NCBI GenBank assembly: GCA_037044905.1
Contig: JBAOKB010000118.1
Coordinates: forward strand, 186,001 to 250,000
From: Hortaea werneckii
Lineage: Eukaryota; Ascomycota; Dothideomycetes; Mycosphaerellales; Teratosphaeriaceae
Direction: 5' to 3'
DNA length: 64,000 nt
Shown here: one piece after another, positions 1-12,291 of the stretch
Layout of the letters: every line of letters starts with the position of its first letter
How positions within the stretch are numbered: position 1 is the first letter of the stretch
Notes under the pieces: generated by a model
The model's input: the letters and a program-made list of their open reading frames with translations, nothing else
Told to the model about the DNA's origin: nothing
The model's database searches: none
Position numbers and translations under genes: made by a program

Positions 1-250
1 TTCCAAGCCGATTGTCTTCACTATGAAACAAAGACAGCATGCGTCAATGCCAATTTGGCGTGACATGACTTAGATAAAGGTCTTTGTCTCGGATCGAATC
101 TGAGATTTTTGCCTCTTTGTCCGTGTGATAGCTAACGCAGTAATAGAGAAAGTCGATAGTCTGGCACAGTTTTTAGGAACCTCTCCTCTTTGCTAATATT
201 ATTGCAGAAAATCAAGAGTCAAAACAAGGGCAATCCCATCGACGAACACA
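1..250. other. Upstream flank of the first gene
   Basis: No gene or repeat is recognised here. The stretch probably holds the promoter and 5' leader of the coiled-coil gene that starts at 251. The start codon is preceded by A at -3, a favourable fungal context. Confidence 0.4.
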
Positions 251-1795
251 ATGTGGCGCAAGCTCCGCGTCAATCGCCGAAAGGCGAAACCGACGAAGCT
301 ACAAGGTCTCCAACAAGAGGTGGATGAGGAACAAAATGTGCTAGCTGCGAGTGAAGAAGTTGCGGAGGACAACAATGTCGCAGGCGACAAATCCGGTATT
401 GAAGAGCAAGCGTCGCTGCCGAACGAGAATTCTGAGAAAGGCTCCGGTCACCTACAAGAGCCTTCAGGGCGGAGCACGGTCGACGACCCAATACCAGACG
501 ACCAAGAGAATGTCACAATGTCGAATGGACACTCACCAGTAGACGGCGCAGCGTCAGCTGCGGATTTCGCGTCGCAAGATGAACAAGCTCTCCGAAACAA
601 AGCATACGTCCAGTTCAATGGCGAAGATGCCGATGACTATACGTCAGGTCCGGCTCGCTTTGTCGTTGCTTCTGATGGCGTTAAGCCTTGCGCAGCCATG
701 CTCATGACGTTGGAGCTCTCCGCAAAGATCAAGAGAGCTCTCCGCGCGCAACATGATTTTGCTCTTGCTGATACCCGGGCACTGCATGAAGATCGAGCCA
801 ATCTCAAATTCGAGATGGAGCTTCATGAGGCTATGAGAAAATGCAAGATGCGAATTTTTGATCTCGCGGAAGTGGGAACGGTCGAAGCAGATGCAGAGCA
901 CGAGAACTTGTCGAGCCAAATGGACAAGTTGCAGCTCTTGCTAGAGAATGCCCAGGCGACTCGGCAGCAGGTCAAGGCCAGGATGGACACGCATGCCGAG
1001 AATTTACGCAGTATTCAAGCGGAGATGAATGTCTTGTTCGAGGAGGTCTTCGTCAACGGAAACTTGCTTGAACCTTTTTCGGGGCCAGCGGAAGAACCAC
1101 TTGAGCCTCTAACGGTCGAAGAGGAGTACCGCAAGATCTGTCAAGCCATTGCAGAAGATGATGGCCTAGAGGAGGCTGAGATCGCCTCATTCCATAGTTG
1201 TTCCGACCACTACGAACCACCGCCCTTGAGCCCGACAACGCAAGCCCGACAAGCTCTGCAAAACGACTACTTCTCCGCGCAGCGCCGGCTAGGAGAGGCT
1301 CAGATGGCCTTCGACCGTCGCTACGATACTCGTGAAGCAGAGTGGTACGCGAACTACGAAGCTGTTGAGCGTGGAGAGCAGGCTAGGGATGCCTCGGTAG
1401 AGGACTTCGACGCACGTTGGATCATTCGGATTCAGGAGATGACTCGTGAGGTGATCGAGGCCGAGGAAGCCATGACAGAAGCGAAGAAAGCATTGGTCGA
1501 TGCCGGGATTGATTTGTTCCAGGAAGACCAGGAATCTTGCTTCGTGGATACTGCTGATGATGGGTATCTTGGTGACCATGAGGAGAAAATGGTGGCTCAG
1601 GTTCCTGGGGAGAAGATTGATGGTTGGTTGAAAGAGGTCCCTGATCGTTCAAGCTCCATATCTGTTGACGGCAGAGATGCTGATGAGTGGGACGTGGGTG
1701 ATGTCGACATCGGTGATAGTGCTAGCACCATTGCTGAGGGTGCCGATCGCAGGCGTATCGACAAGTGGCGACGGATATGTGGATTGCGAGACTAG
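251..1795 (+). CDS. Coiled-coil protein of unknown function
   Basis: Single-exon gene of 514 residues. I do not recognise a family. Residues 1-130 are acidic, Ser/Asn/Gln-rich and probably disordered. Roughly residues 150-270 and 335-415 are charged and helix-forming, with many Glu, Lys, Arg, Ala and Leu in heptad-like spacing (for example SSQMDKLQLLLENAQ), so a coiled coil is likely. The last 90 residues are acidic again and end in a short basic patch (GADRRRIDKWRR). There is no signal peptide or membrane segment. The first ATG was chosen because it opens the long frame and has A at -3. Frame length and composition support coding; function is unknown. Confidence 0.7.
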   Translation: MWRKLRVNRRKAKPTKLQGLQQEVDEEQNVLAASEEVAEDNNVAGDKSGIEEQASLPNENSEKGSGHLQEPSGRSTVDDPIPDDQENVTMSNGHSPVDGAASAADFASQDEQALRNKAYVQFNGEDADDYTSGPARFVVASDGVKPCAAMLMTLELSAKIKRALRAQHDFALADTRALHEDRANLKFEMELHEAMRKCKMRIFDLAEVGTVEADAEHENLSSQMDKLQLLLENAQATRQQVKARMDTHAENLRSIQAEMNVLFEEVFVNGNLLEPFSGPAEEPLEPLTVEEEYRKICQAIAEDDGLEEAEIASFHSCSDHYEPPPLSPTTQARQALQNDYFSAQRRLGEAQMAFDRRYDTREAEWYANYEAVERGEQARDASVEDFDARWIIRIQEMTREVIEAEEAMTEAKKALVDAGIDLFQEDQESCFVDTADDGYLGDHEEKMVAQVPGEKIDGWLKEVPDRSSSISVDGRDADEWDVGDVDIGDSASTIAEGADRRRIDKWRRICGLRD

Positions 1796-2003
1796 AGGAG
1801 TAGATACAAACGTCTTTCATTGAGCTAGGTAAACAGTTCGAACTCGATGTAGGGATCCTCCGACTAGCAACACCGCTCTATACTCATAAATCCCCATTGG
1901 CTTTTTCGCTCTCAATGCTACTATATTGTGCCTTTGGTTAGCAATACTACCTCTATAGCAATGAGATACTTACAAATCCCCGTTAAGATATAGAAACCAC
2001 CCT

Positions 2004-2815
2004 CAGCTTCCGACATAGATGTCGTCTTCGTCATAGTCGTAGTCGTCGTCGTAGTCGTCGTAGTCGTAGCCGTCGTAGTCGTAGTCTTAGTCGTCATAGC
2101 CATCGTCTTCGACGGCAAGGTCCTCATATTGTTCGACCGGGTCGTCGAACTTAGCCTCCTCGGCTTCCGACTCAGGTGTTCTCGTCGTCGTCCTCCTCCT
2201 CCTCCTCCTCCTCCATTGACAAGTCGGACCCTGAGCTGTCGGACTCGGAAACATGGTCGTCGCCGGCGTCGACGGCAAGGTCCTCGTATTTTTCCACCAG
2301 GTCGTCGAGCTTATTCTTCGTCGCGACGACCTCGGCCCATACGCCGCGGGCCTTTTTCCTCTTCCACACGTTGAAGTCGGACTTGTAGGCGGCCGTAAAT
2401 TGGAGTTGTAGCTGGCGGTCGTTGTTTTGGGCGCGGATGAAGGCTGCCGTCGCCGTGGCAAGGCGGACGGCGGCGCGCAGGAGAGCGACCTCCTTGGACT
2501 GGTCGTGCTTCTCGTCGGCGGTGCCGTCGAATTGGAAGCTCACGAGCTCCTTCTCTGTCTCCACCTGTTCGCGCAAGACTCGCTGCGACTCCGCCATGGT
2601 TGCTTCGGCCTCCTCCCTAGCCTTAACAGCCTTCTGTTGGCTGTCGCGCACACTGTCCTTCCATGCCTGGAACACGTCGAAGTTGTCCTCCTTGAAACGC
2701 TCCAACGTTTCCGTTTTCTTCTTTTGCTCGGCGGCTTCAGCTTTAGCTTAGACGATCTCAGCGTTAGCCTGTTGCAACTGGGGGCGGAGCGCGTCGATTT
2801 GTTGACGTCTCAGAA
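2004..2815 (-). pseudogene. Decayed gene for an acidic, coiled-coil, D/Y-tailed protein
   Basis: The minus strand holds a helix-rich segment (ERFKEDNFDVFQAWKDS and onward) followed by Ser/Glu/Asp-rich sequence. Coding-like sequence continues upstream (LRPQLQQANAEIV) but is cut by TAA at about 2749, just before AKAEAAEQKKK. Downstream, the frame stops after an E/D run, yet coding-like sequence resumes in another frame (EAEEAKFDDPVEQYEDLAV). It then meets another TAA inside a D/Y-rich tail encoded by GTC/GTA-type trinucleotide repeats (about 2030-2100). The phrase YEDLAV occurs twice, so there is an internal duplication. The longest open piece is 2172-2705 (177 residues). Two stops and one frame change suggest decay; a spliced or misassembled gene is possible. 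Family not recognised. Confidence 0.5.
2020..2100. repeat. GTC/GTA trinucleotide repeat tract
   Basis: Imperfect run of GTCGTC and GTCGTA units. Read on the minus strand it encodes alternating Asp and Tyr, the tail of the decayed gene here. Replication slippage in such a tract could explain the broken tail. Confidence 0.75.
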
Positions 2816-3129
2816 AGTGAGCCGCGGCCCAGCGGTGTCGTAACGAACGCCCGGTGTCCAAGGCAGCAATTTCATGCTGGAGAAACAGTCAAGCCGTGGA
2901 CGATCTCAGAAAGTGAGCCGTGGCCCAACGGTGTCGTAACGAACGTCCATCGTCCAAGGCAGCAATTTTATGCTTGAGAAACCGTCAAGCAAAACACATG
3001 TCCAATACATAGAATGAATCGTGGCCTAGCGGTGTCGTAACGGACGCACGGTGTCCAAGGCAGCAAGATTATTATGCTGGAGAAACAGTGTCCAAGGCAG
3101 CAAGATTATTATGCTGGAGAAACAGTCAA
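2804..3129 (+). repeat. Tandem repeat block, about 96-101 bp units plus a 37-bp duplication
   Basis: Three related units begin near 2804, 2899 and 3008. Each contains a GGCCyArCGGTGTCGTAACG-like core, then TCCAAGGCAGCAA, then ATGCT(g/t)GAGAAAC. A further partial copy follows: 3051-3087 is repeated exactly at 3088-3124 with a 37-bp period. The first unit abuts the 5' end of the decayed acidic gene. In units 2 and 3 the TGGCCCAACGG / TGGCCTAGCGG core fits the RNA polymerase III A-box consensus. GTCCAAGGC, about 31 bp further on, differs from a B-box by one base. Confidence 0.8.
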
Positions 3130-3793
3130 GCGAAACAAGGTGTTCGCTCCTTCCAATCTGGGAAATTTTTCGTCAGACGCCGTCCCTGTCATATGCCGGA
3201 CGAGTCGGTGAGTTGGGAACTGCAAAAGTCTACCGGGTCGTCTCCACTCGTGAAGAGCCTAGCAACTATATCTCCGCAAAAAGACCATCGCCACCCGCAG
3301 TCTTGCCCAACATTCTGCAACGCCTCAATACGTAGGAGCGAATGAATGTGATAGACAGCTCATGAAAATTCACTGTGCAAGTAATGTGAATGAATATGAA
3401 GCCTCCACGTGACGTTTGAGGTGCCGTAGACGTATCACCAGCATTGCCACATGCAAAAAAAATTGTTGAGAAAATCACGTGTGTGACGTACTCGGGCAGG
3501 TTGGGTTGCCACGGTGAGTCAACCTGCAGCGAAGAGCCCCACCTTCGACAGAATTGGACCCCGCCATGCGGCTAATCCCGCCGCTGCGCACGATACAAAT
3601 TCTCTTCGCTGTCCTTTCAAACCTGATCTTTTCTTGCTTGTCTCGCATACCAAGAAGCAACAGGCCTTCATCTGCGTAAGCCTTCCTCATCACCCTCCGA
3701 CATCTACACAGTGACTGACTGACGAACTCGATAGGAATCAAAGTACTTCCAGATACTTCCAGACACACATCAACACCAGTCAAATCCGCAACC
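3130..3793 (+). promoter_or_regulatory. tef1 promoter and 5' leader region
   Basis: No gene is recognised between the repeat block and the tef1 start. The last 200 bases are rich in pyrimidine and CA runs (CACCCTCCGACATCTACACA and similar), as is usual upstream of highly expressed fungal genes. The TATA position and any 5'-UTR intron were not resolved. Confidence 0.4.
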
Positions 3794-5630
<1,837 letters not shown>

Positions 5631-6188
5631 GCGGGTGCGGCTACCGAGTTTGCTTGAGGGCAACGGTTGCGAGCTGGCCTCCAATGGACAGCTTTTCTTC
5701 CTCCACTTGCATTCGATACCCCAACACCTTCTGTTTCTAGCGTTACCAAAACATGCATTTGCCTGGTCGTTTGGGCGGTGCATGGGCATGATGAAAAAGC
5801 AAGCGGCACCTTTTCCTTTGTTATGATGAGATCACGAAGCCAATGAGATGGCGGTTGCAGTGCGGTAGGATTGTGTTGATGGCAGTCTTGCTCAGCGACG
5901 GACTGGCCTGCCCGTAGCTTAGATTTCTTACTCTCACCAATGACAATGATTTGAGGGTATTTTGCGCTGTCTACATTCTCATAATTCAATGTCCCATGTG
6001 TCTGTCCCCATCCATCTTGAATTACGGCATAGCCGTGATGTGTCACTTGCATGTAGAAGCTCCAAAAGTTGCGGCTTCGATCTCTTGGCTTGAGGCTTCG
6101 CTAGCACCCGGTATGGTTTGTGACCTTCAAGCTGCACGTTCATCTAATCGATACTTGTGCTGCTCATTGTGATTTCAAACCGAAAGTC
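5631..6188. other. tef1 3' flank / TAD1 promoter
   Basis: Spacer between two same-strand genes. No coding potential, RNA gene or repeat was recognised. Confidence 0.4.
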
Positions 6189-7585
6189 ATGCCACCACAT
6201 GCAGATGCCGTCGCGGACTGCGTTCTATCTGCTTTCCACGCTTTGCCAACAAAATGCAAGCCTCGACGCTTAGGCGATGGCAGACGAGAGTGGGTGCCAT
6301 TGGCAGGCATTGTCCTTAGCAAAGGTACCTGCCCGTCGTTTGCCTCCCAAATCTCGACTTCATTCACCGACTCACTCGTGATAGCATAGAGCCTACACCG
6401 AAATCGAAACATGTTTCAGCTCCTCCCAAAACCGATCCCGTACACGATGATTCACTTTCCAGTCCGCTCACCTGCGCCGCTCTCGCTACCGGCATGAAAT
6501 GTCTCCCTCACGCCAAGCTCCCGTCTGCCAAAGGGAATATACTCCACGATTGGCACGCCGAAATCCTTGCTCTACGCGCTTTCAACCGGTTCCTTGTGGA
6601 TGAGTGCTCGGACTTGGCGAAGAGAGGTTTAGGCAGTGAAGGTGCCTGGGTGAAATGGCGAGGACGGGTGAATGAGGAAGAGCCAGTGCTAGACTCCAGC
6701 AGTGGACGCTGTGCTAGAGTACCGGGTCAAGGCAACCAGGGGTCTCCATGGCAAGAACAGCCCTTCGAACTCCACGACGACGTCCGCATCGACATGTACG
6801 TATCCGATGCGCCTTGCGGCGACGCCAGCATGGAGCTAGTCATGCGCGAGCAAGAAGACGACACGCCTTGGGAGAAGGCCGAGGACGGGATGCCAGGACG
6901 CGGCAACTTCGACAGGTTGGGAGTGGTTCGCCGCAAACCCGCTCGACCTGATGCGCCGAGTACGTTGAGCAAGAGCTGTTCGGATAAGTTGGCTATGAAG
7001 CAGTGTACCAGCTTGCTCTCCGGACTGACAACGCTATTGATAAAGCCTGAGAGATGCTATCTACGCAGACTGATCCTCCCCCAAGACCGTCTGGTAGCTA
7101 CCTCAGTCGAACGCGCCTTCGGTCCGAATGGAAGGATGGCGAGCCTCGCTTCCTCTACCGATGGACATCAATTTTGGCAGAGCGGAGGCTACTCGCTGAA
7201 TTTCTTCGACGTCACACCTACAACTAGGAGATTCGAATATGAGAAAGCGGATGGCGCCACCGCAAGCAACATCTCCACCTTCAGCACGTCTCACAGACAG
7301 GAGATCCTAATCAATGGAGTGCTGCAGGGCCGGAAACAGTCTGATCCGAAGGGAGCGAGTGCTGTGAGCCGCAGGAGGATGTGGCAGGATGTGGCTGCTT
7401 TAGCTGCAGCTGTTGGTGATACCGAGGGTCTCGTAAAGCATGGCGTCCTCAATTCAAGTAGCTATGCTTCTTTGAAGGCGGGGGCAGTGCTTGAAGCGAG
7501 ATCGGGGGTGAAGAAGTTGGTACGGGAGGAGGTGCTTAAGGGCTGGCAGAGGAACTATGGAGATGAGGATTGGGGTCTGGTTTGA
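6189..7585 (+). CDS. TAD1: tRNA-specific adenosine deaminase (ADAT1/Tad1 type)
   Basis: Deaminates adenosine 37, next to the anticodon of tRNA-Ala, to inosine. Two exons, 6189-6324 and 6420-7585, joined in phase 1 across a GTACCT..TTTCAG intron, give 433 residues. The join restores the family sequence REWVPLAGIVLSK ... LTCAALATGMKCLP. Catalytic elements are visible: the zinc His and proton-shuttle Glu in HDWHAEILALRAF, the first zinc Cys in SDAPCGDAS, and the third zinc ligand in TLSKSCSDKLA. The residues after each motif fit fungal Tad1. It lies downstream of tef1 on the same strand. No frame damage was seen. The start is the first ATG of the conserved frame. Confidence 0.93.
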
Positions 7586-8078
7586 GGCCTTTGGCTACTC
7601 ATCGCCATCGCTGGGCAAGTGGCCTTCAGTGCTTGTCTCCGATCAAGCAATGCGCGGCTCAAGGCCTGTATCGCACTGCCTGCTCAGGTCTTACGTCTTT
7701 CGAATGGTCTGCACGAGGCACGATACCGGCGCTCAGAATTGACCAGGCTTCGGCGAATCAGGGGCCAGTCTTCTTGAACGCCTGATCGATTGATGAGGAC
7801 GCATATCCAGGACAAGGCGCCATATCAGAAGACATCTTCTGGGATAATGCTGGTCTGTAATTGCAGACCTGTGACCTTGTATCCTGATGCAAAGAAAGAC
7901 AATTGGAAATAGGCTGCAGAAGACAGCGAAGCCTATGGTTTTCATCTCGATGAATATGCAATATACCGTATGCCTGTCATGCATTCAAATGCTTATTAGG
8001 TTACGAAATCGCCATGAGAAACTCCCCTGCAAATGCAGTGCCAATCAGTAACAGCTGCGCTGTCCTTGTTGCCCAACC
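7586..8078. other. Convergent spacer TAD1 / ferritin-like gene
   Basis: Intergenic region between two convergent genes. Only short overlapping open frames on both strands; none resembles a protein. It probably holds both 3' ends. Confidence 0.4.
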
Positions 8079-9087
8079 TTAAGCGGTGACTTCAATGATC
8101 GCCGGCCCAGCCACGATGGTCGAATCATCAACCCTCTCCTTGCAGTTGCACAGCACGAGGTAGCTCTGCCCAGCAACGCCTTGCGGCACTGTGATGCTGA
8201 AAGTCATCCCGTCTCCTGCCTCGACAAGATCCGCGTACACCGGCTCTCCTGCCGTGATGAAAGCAGCATACAGCTTCGCAGTGCTGCTTCCCATCACGAG
8301 CTTCGCTCCATCAGTCTTCAGCTGCACGGTCTGACCAGCCGCTACAGGACCTGTCGCCCCACTCGCCAAAGCCGGGAAAGGCTTGACAGGCAGCGCTGGG
8401 TTGGTCTCGGGACAGGAGGTAATGAAGGCCGAAGCAAGAGTGTACACGGCATTCGGGCTCAACCCGACATCCTGTGCGGAAGGAAACGGGCTCAGCTTCT
8501 CCTGCGACGAGGTATCGCGCAGGTAGGCCGAGTGGCGGGACTCGACGGTCAGGATCGAGCCTGCCGCCGTGAGGTAGTCCTTATTGGCTATCTGGCGCGC
8601 AGCACCCAGGTAGGCGCTCACGCCTACGCCTTCGAGTACGCTGGCGGTGCCGAGAAACTCGGCCACGGTCGACATGGGGAAGGCATAGGTGCACTCCTTC
8701 GTCGCCGCCGAGCCGAGCGCCGTGCTGAGGAAGTCGACGTGGGTTGCTTCGTGCGCGGCGACTTCTTTCAATCGATCGTATGACGATTGAGGGAAGCCGG
8801 CTGCGGTGAAGTCGGCGCCGGTGAACTTGGCGAGGCCTTCGCGGTAGAAGGTCGCTTCGAGGTGTTCGAGCGTGAGGGCGTAGTTGAGTATGTCGACTGT
8901 AGAAAGGGTCAGCATTCTAGGATTTTCAAGAAGGGGAAAACAAGGGAATAGTGTGTGCCAGATACTCACCATCGTTGAAGGAGGTCAAGGTTTGTCTCTT
9001 GTTCAGCAACCGCGCAACAGGATTAGGGACCGCCAGGACTGAGGCGCAAAGGCGAAGCACCACTGCGATGTTGCAACAAGAAGGCAT
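8079..9087 (-). CDS. Secreted ferritin-like domain protein (Rds1-like)
   Basis: Two exons, 9087-8970 and 8896-8079, joined in phase 1 over a GTGAGT..CTACAG intron, give 311 residues. The N-terminus has a hydrophobic stretch (VVLRLCASVLAVP) followed by a dibasic LLNKR, so a secretory signal and perhaps a pro-segment are likely. The body resembles the fungal ferritin-like (DUF4439-type) proteins related to stress protein Rds1: VDILNYALTLEHLEATFY, then DRLKEVAAHEATHVDFL and SILTVESRHSAYLR. These are helices carrying Glu and His in metal-ligand-like spacing. The C-terminal 90 residues look like a beta-sandwich tail. Metal binding is inferred from the fold, and the substrate is unknown. The intron sits just before the first ferritin helix. 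Confidence 0.85.
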
Positions 9088-11147
9088 GATGACACAGGGC
9101 GTTTAACCCAATTCCTCAAAATGGACAAAGTGTGAGCGAGCGAGCGAGGGAAAGTAGACGAGGTCGTGTCACGATGACATGAAGATCAGGAGATACATCT
9201 TTGTATCTGGTCCCTAATATTTCTACACGGGGAGTGTAGTCAAAGCAAATTTCCAACCCAGAATGCAACAACAATGGAAGAGGAATGTGATCCTTCCATG
9301 GTCGTTTGGGAAATTTGGCTGGAATGTTGCTGCTTGCAACTAGGCTCTGGCCATAATCCGAGGATTTCAAGATCCGACTTTAAGCACTTCAAAGACTTTT
9401 GAGTGGTCCTGGTGAGGCTCTGCGTGCTGTAGGACATGAACGGCTCTGTCCACGAGGGTTGTCTATCCAAGCTATCTGTGTAACTCCGACCTGTAGTTGT
9501 ACGGACTGTACTGCCATTGGCAATGGTGCCCAGATCCGCACGAGCCGGAGCCTGTCTCGCGTGCAATTATATCCGAGACGTTGGTTGATCGACAAGAAAG
9601 GTCCAGGCCGTGCGCGCCGAAACCAAACAACGTTCGCACGTGCGGTGCAAGAACCATCGGAAAATGCGAATCCGTGTCGATCATTCCTGCAGTGCAGGTG
9701 AGCCTCCGCGCTCGTCATGCATAGGCGTGCATTGTTGATCCCAGGCTCTCAACGCTGTATGGGGCCGTCGCTTCGAACGTAAGGTATCCAGTCGTAGGAA
9801 GTAGTCTTGTTCGAACGTTCGACCATGACATCGTCGAACCGCAGAGAAAGGCATTAGCAAGAAGAATCCTCCTGCAGCGGCAACCACGTTCCTCCATCCC
9901 CATTGCGTTATTGGCTTCATCCGTCTTAGCAAAGCTTATGTTTATTCCCCAAAGGGACACATGAGGAAGATGATGGAATACCACTAGAACCCTTCTCGAC
10001 GAACTACTGTAGTGCCATCGCTGATCATAAGTGGACTGTCCCATGAGAGACTCCGTAATGACATCTCCAAGGAAGCCAAGCCGGATACAGCCTGCATGCA
10101 AGCCATCGCCTACGAGGACCTTGTGTCGTAGGAGGTAAGAACTAAAGCGCTGACCTAAGCAACAGATGTTGACGTCGGTGGCAGAAAACCTAACGTAGGA
10201 TTGTACAGCAAGGCACGTTCGAATGTTTCCTAACAACTTTAATTGCTTAAAGTAGTGCCGCCGTCGAAAGGCAAACTTATTACCGAGATCCTACAGCAAC
10301 TTGTGAGGTATGCACGTTTTCTTCGGGGTGTCCGATGTCGGCAGGGTTTTCAAGGATAGACGACCAACCATAAGACATCAGGAAAACAACCAACATGTTG
10401 CTGGTTACATCGCGCTTGCCTTCCGACTGTGACAGTACGTAGGAAAAAAGCGACGATCAGATACACAAGACGGTTCGCTAGGCGATCGCCTCGACCGCCT
10501 GAAGCCCGGAGGACTTGCATTGATGGAACTCTGATCACTTTTACAGTTCGACAGAACATGTACGACGAGAAGTATAATGATCCTCTTTGTCCGGAACATC
10601 TATGGAAGGAAATGCTAGAGGCTCAAGGTGAAGAGCCTAAGTGAGCTTACATAAAACCACTGCAGCAAGATCCTCTCACACCTGCTTGTCTAGGCTTAGT
10701 AGTCGAAGCCAAGGATGCTTGGCTATGCTGCCCTACACCCCTCTCATAGTGCATGGTTGCTATCGACTTCATGCAAGACCTTGCTACCCGAGGTGGAGAA
10801 CTACTGGATTGAGGAATTCAGAAAGTCAGAATCGGACACTTGGGAGGACCGATGGATCTGGTGACTTTGGATGGTTCGGAAGGAGCGCCAAGAGATAGAC
10901 ATCGTATGTAATGATGCCGCTCCACCAAGGTTGCCCATCCTTCGTGCGAAAGTAAGTAAGATGATGTGAGGACGCTGTAGTCCATCCCATACTCTCACCG
11001 ATGTGAATGTATAAAAGAGTCCCATTTGCCCCCCAAAAAGCCCAGAAGTTCTCGCCATCCCAAATCATCCGAACCAGTTTACACTCTCACCTTCCCAACT
11101 TTACCTCCCAGTAAGGATATTCCCAATCCCGCCAAACAGAAACAACA
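9088..11147. other. Sparse 2-kb region with coding-like scraps on the plus strand
   Basis: No complete gene could be built. Several plus-strand stretches look translated: 9930-10040 (GTHEEDDGIPLEPFSTNYCS), 10035-10127 (SHERLRNDISKEAKPDTACM), 10558-10641 (MYDEKYNDPLCPEHLWKEML) and 10784-10864 (LPEVENYWIEEFRKSESDTW). They lie in different frames with stops between them. A GTGAGC donor follows the third piece, so a multi-exon gene is possible, as is a decayed one. The right end should include the promoter of the secreted protein at 11148. Confidence 0.3.
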
Positions 11148-11982
11148 ATGAAACCCACTCTCGCCCTCGCCTTCGCCGCCCTGGCCGCTGCGGCGCCCTC
11201 CCTCTCCACCCGCGAGACGGGCAATGAACTCGTCTGGACGGGCGACATCCAAGATGGCGGTCCTAACCGCACCTGTACGTCTACCTTATCATTTCCGCAT
11301 CCCCTTGGTAGTCAGAACCTGGAAAACCGTCAGGCTTGAGAAGCTGATCTCGCTGTGCGATGAACTTCCAACAGTCACCGGCAAGATCGAATCCATCTAC
11401 TTCCAAGTCCTGGAAGCAAACCCGGACTTCGTGCCCAACGCCGTCCCAGAGATCGAAGTCCCGAATACCAGTAACCTGCAGAAACGCGTGGTAGGTCCCC
11501 CTCCCTTCCTTCCCCTCCCAACCCATTCCCCCAACTAACCCCCTCCCCCCTCCCTCCTACACAGGACGTCGACTGCAACATCTTCGCCGACATCCCCGCC
11601 TACGCCGACGGCATCGTCGACCAAATCAACTACCTGTACCGCCTGGGCGGCAACTGCGGCATCACTCCTAGCTGCACGCGAGTCTCCTGCTCGTACGATA
11701 ATAGCGTGTATGCGTGTTCGCGGACGGGCGGGGACACGGCACCCGAGTGTGCCCGGCTCGCGGACGGCGCGTCGGCGATACTGGGACGGTGTACGCGGAA
11801 TGGGAAGGTTTGGGGGAATGATGCTGAGGTACGTGATTATCATCATCTTCTCCTTCCTCCCTTTGGTGTTTTCTTTTTCTTTTTCTTTTTTGGACGTCCA
11901 TCCGTTGATTTTGATGCTGATTGTTTCTGACTTGTCTTTCTAGTCGACTTATTTCGTCGATGTGCACTCGGACGATTGTTAA
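11148..11982 (+). CDS. Small secreted cysteine-rich protein, effector-like
   Basis: Four exons, 11148-11274, 11375-11490, 11565-11828 and 11944-11982, with consistent phases and GT..AG ends, give 181 residues. Residues 1-18 form a clear signal peptide (MKPTLALAFAALAAAAPS). A dibasic LQKR at the end of exon 2 is a likely Kex2 cut site and would release a mature chain beginning VDVDC. That mature chain has eight cysteines (DVDC, GNCG, SCT, VSC, YAC, PEC, GRC, DDC), enough for four disulfides, and the last is the C-terminal residue. I do not recognise the family. Size, pro-region and cysteine pattern resemble fungal secreted effectors, but a role on a host is only inference. Confidence 0.85.
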
Positions 11983-12291
11983 AAGCGGGGTTGGAAGTGT
12001 CGCGAGATGCAAGTGCGTGTCGATGTTAGATGGGGTTGAAAGGATGGGATAAAAGTTGATGAGGCAAGGAAAATGGCTCGATGGTTGTAGTGATGGGTGT
12101 CTGCCTGGATTTTATAGCAGGCGCCGTAAACCCCCCGAGAAATTAGCGCTCGAGTACAAAGATGGAATCTTCCTAGATCTTATAGAACAACCTTCGAGAT
12201 TGCACGTAGACCATCGGCGTGATTTCCTATTCCAACCCAGCCTCACGCAACAGCCAACCCCTTCATCCCGCCACCCCGTCGCCTCTTCCCC
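11983..12291. other. Convergent spacer
   Basis: Short intergenic stretch between the secreted-protein gene and the 3' end of DBP8. No feature was recognised; it probably contains both polyadenylation regions. Confidence 0.4.
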
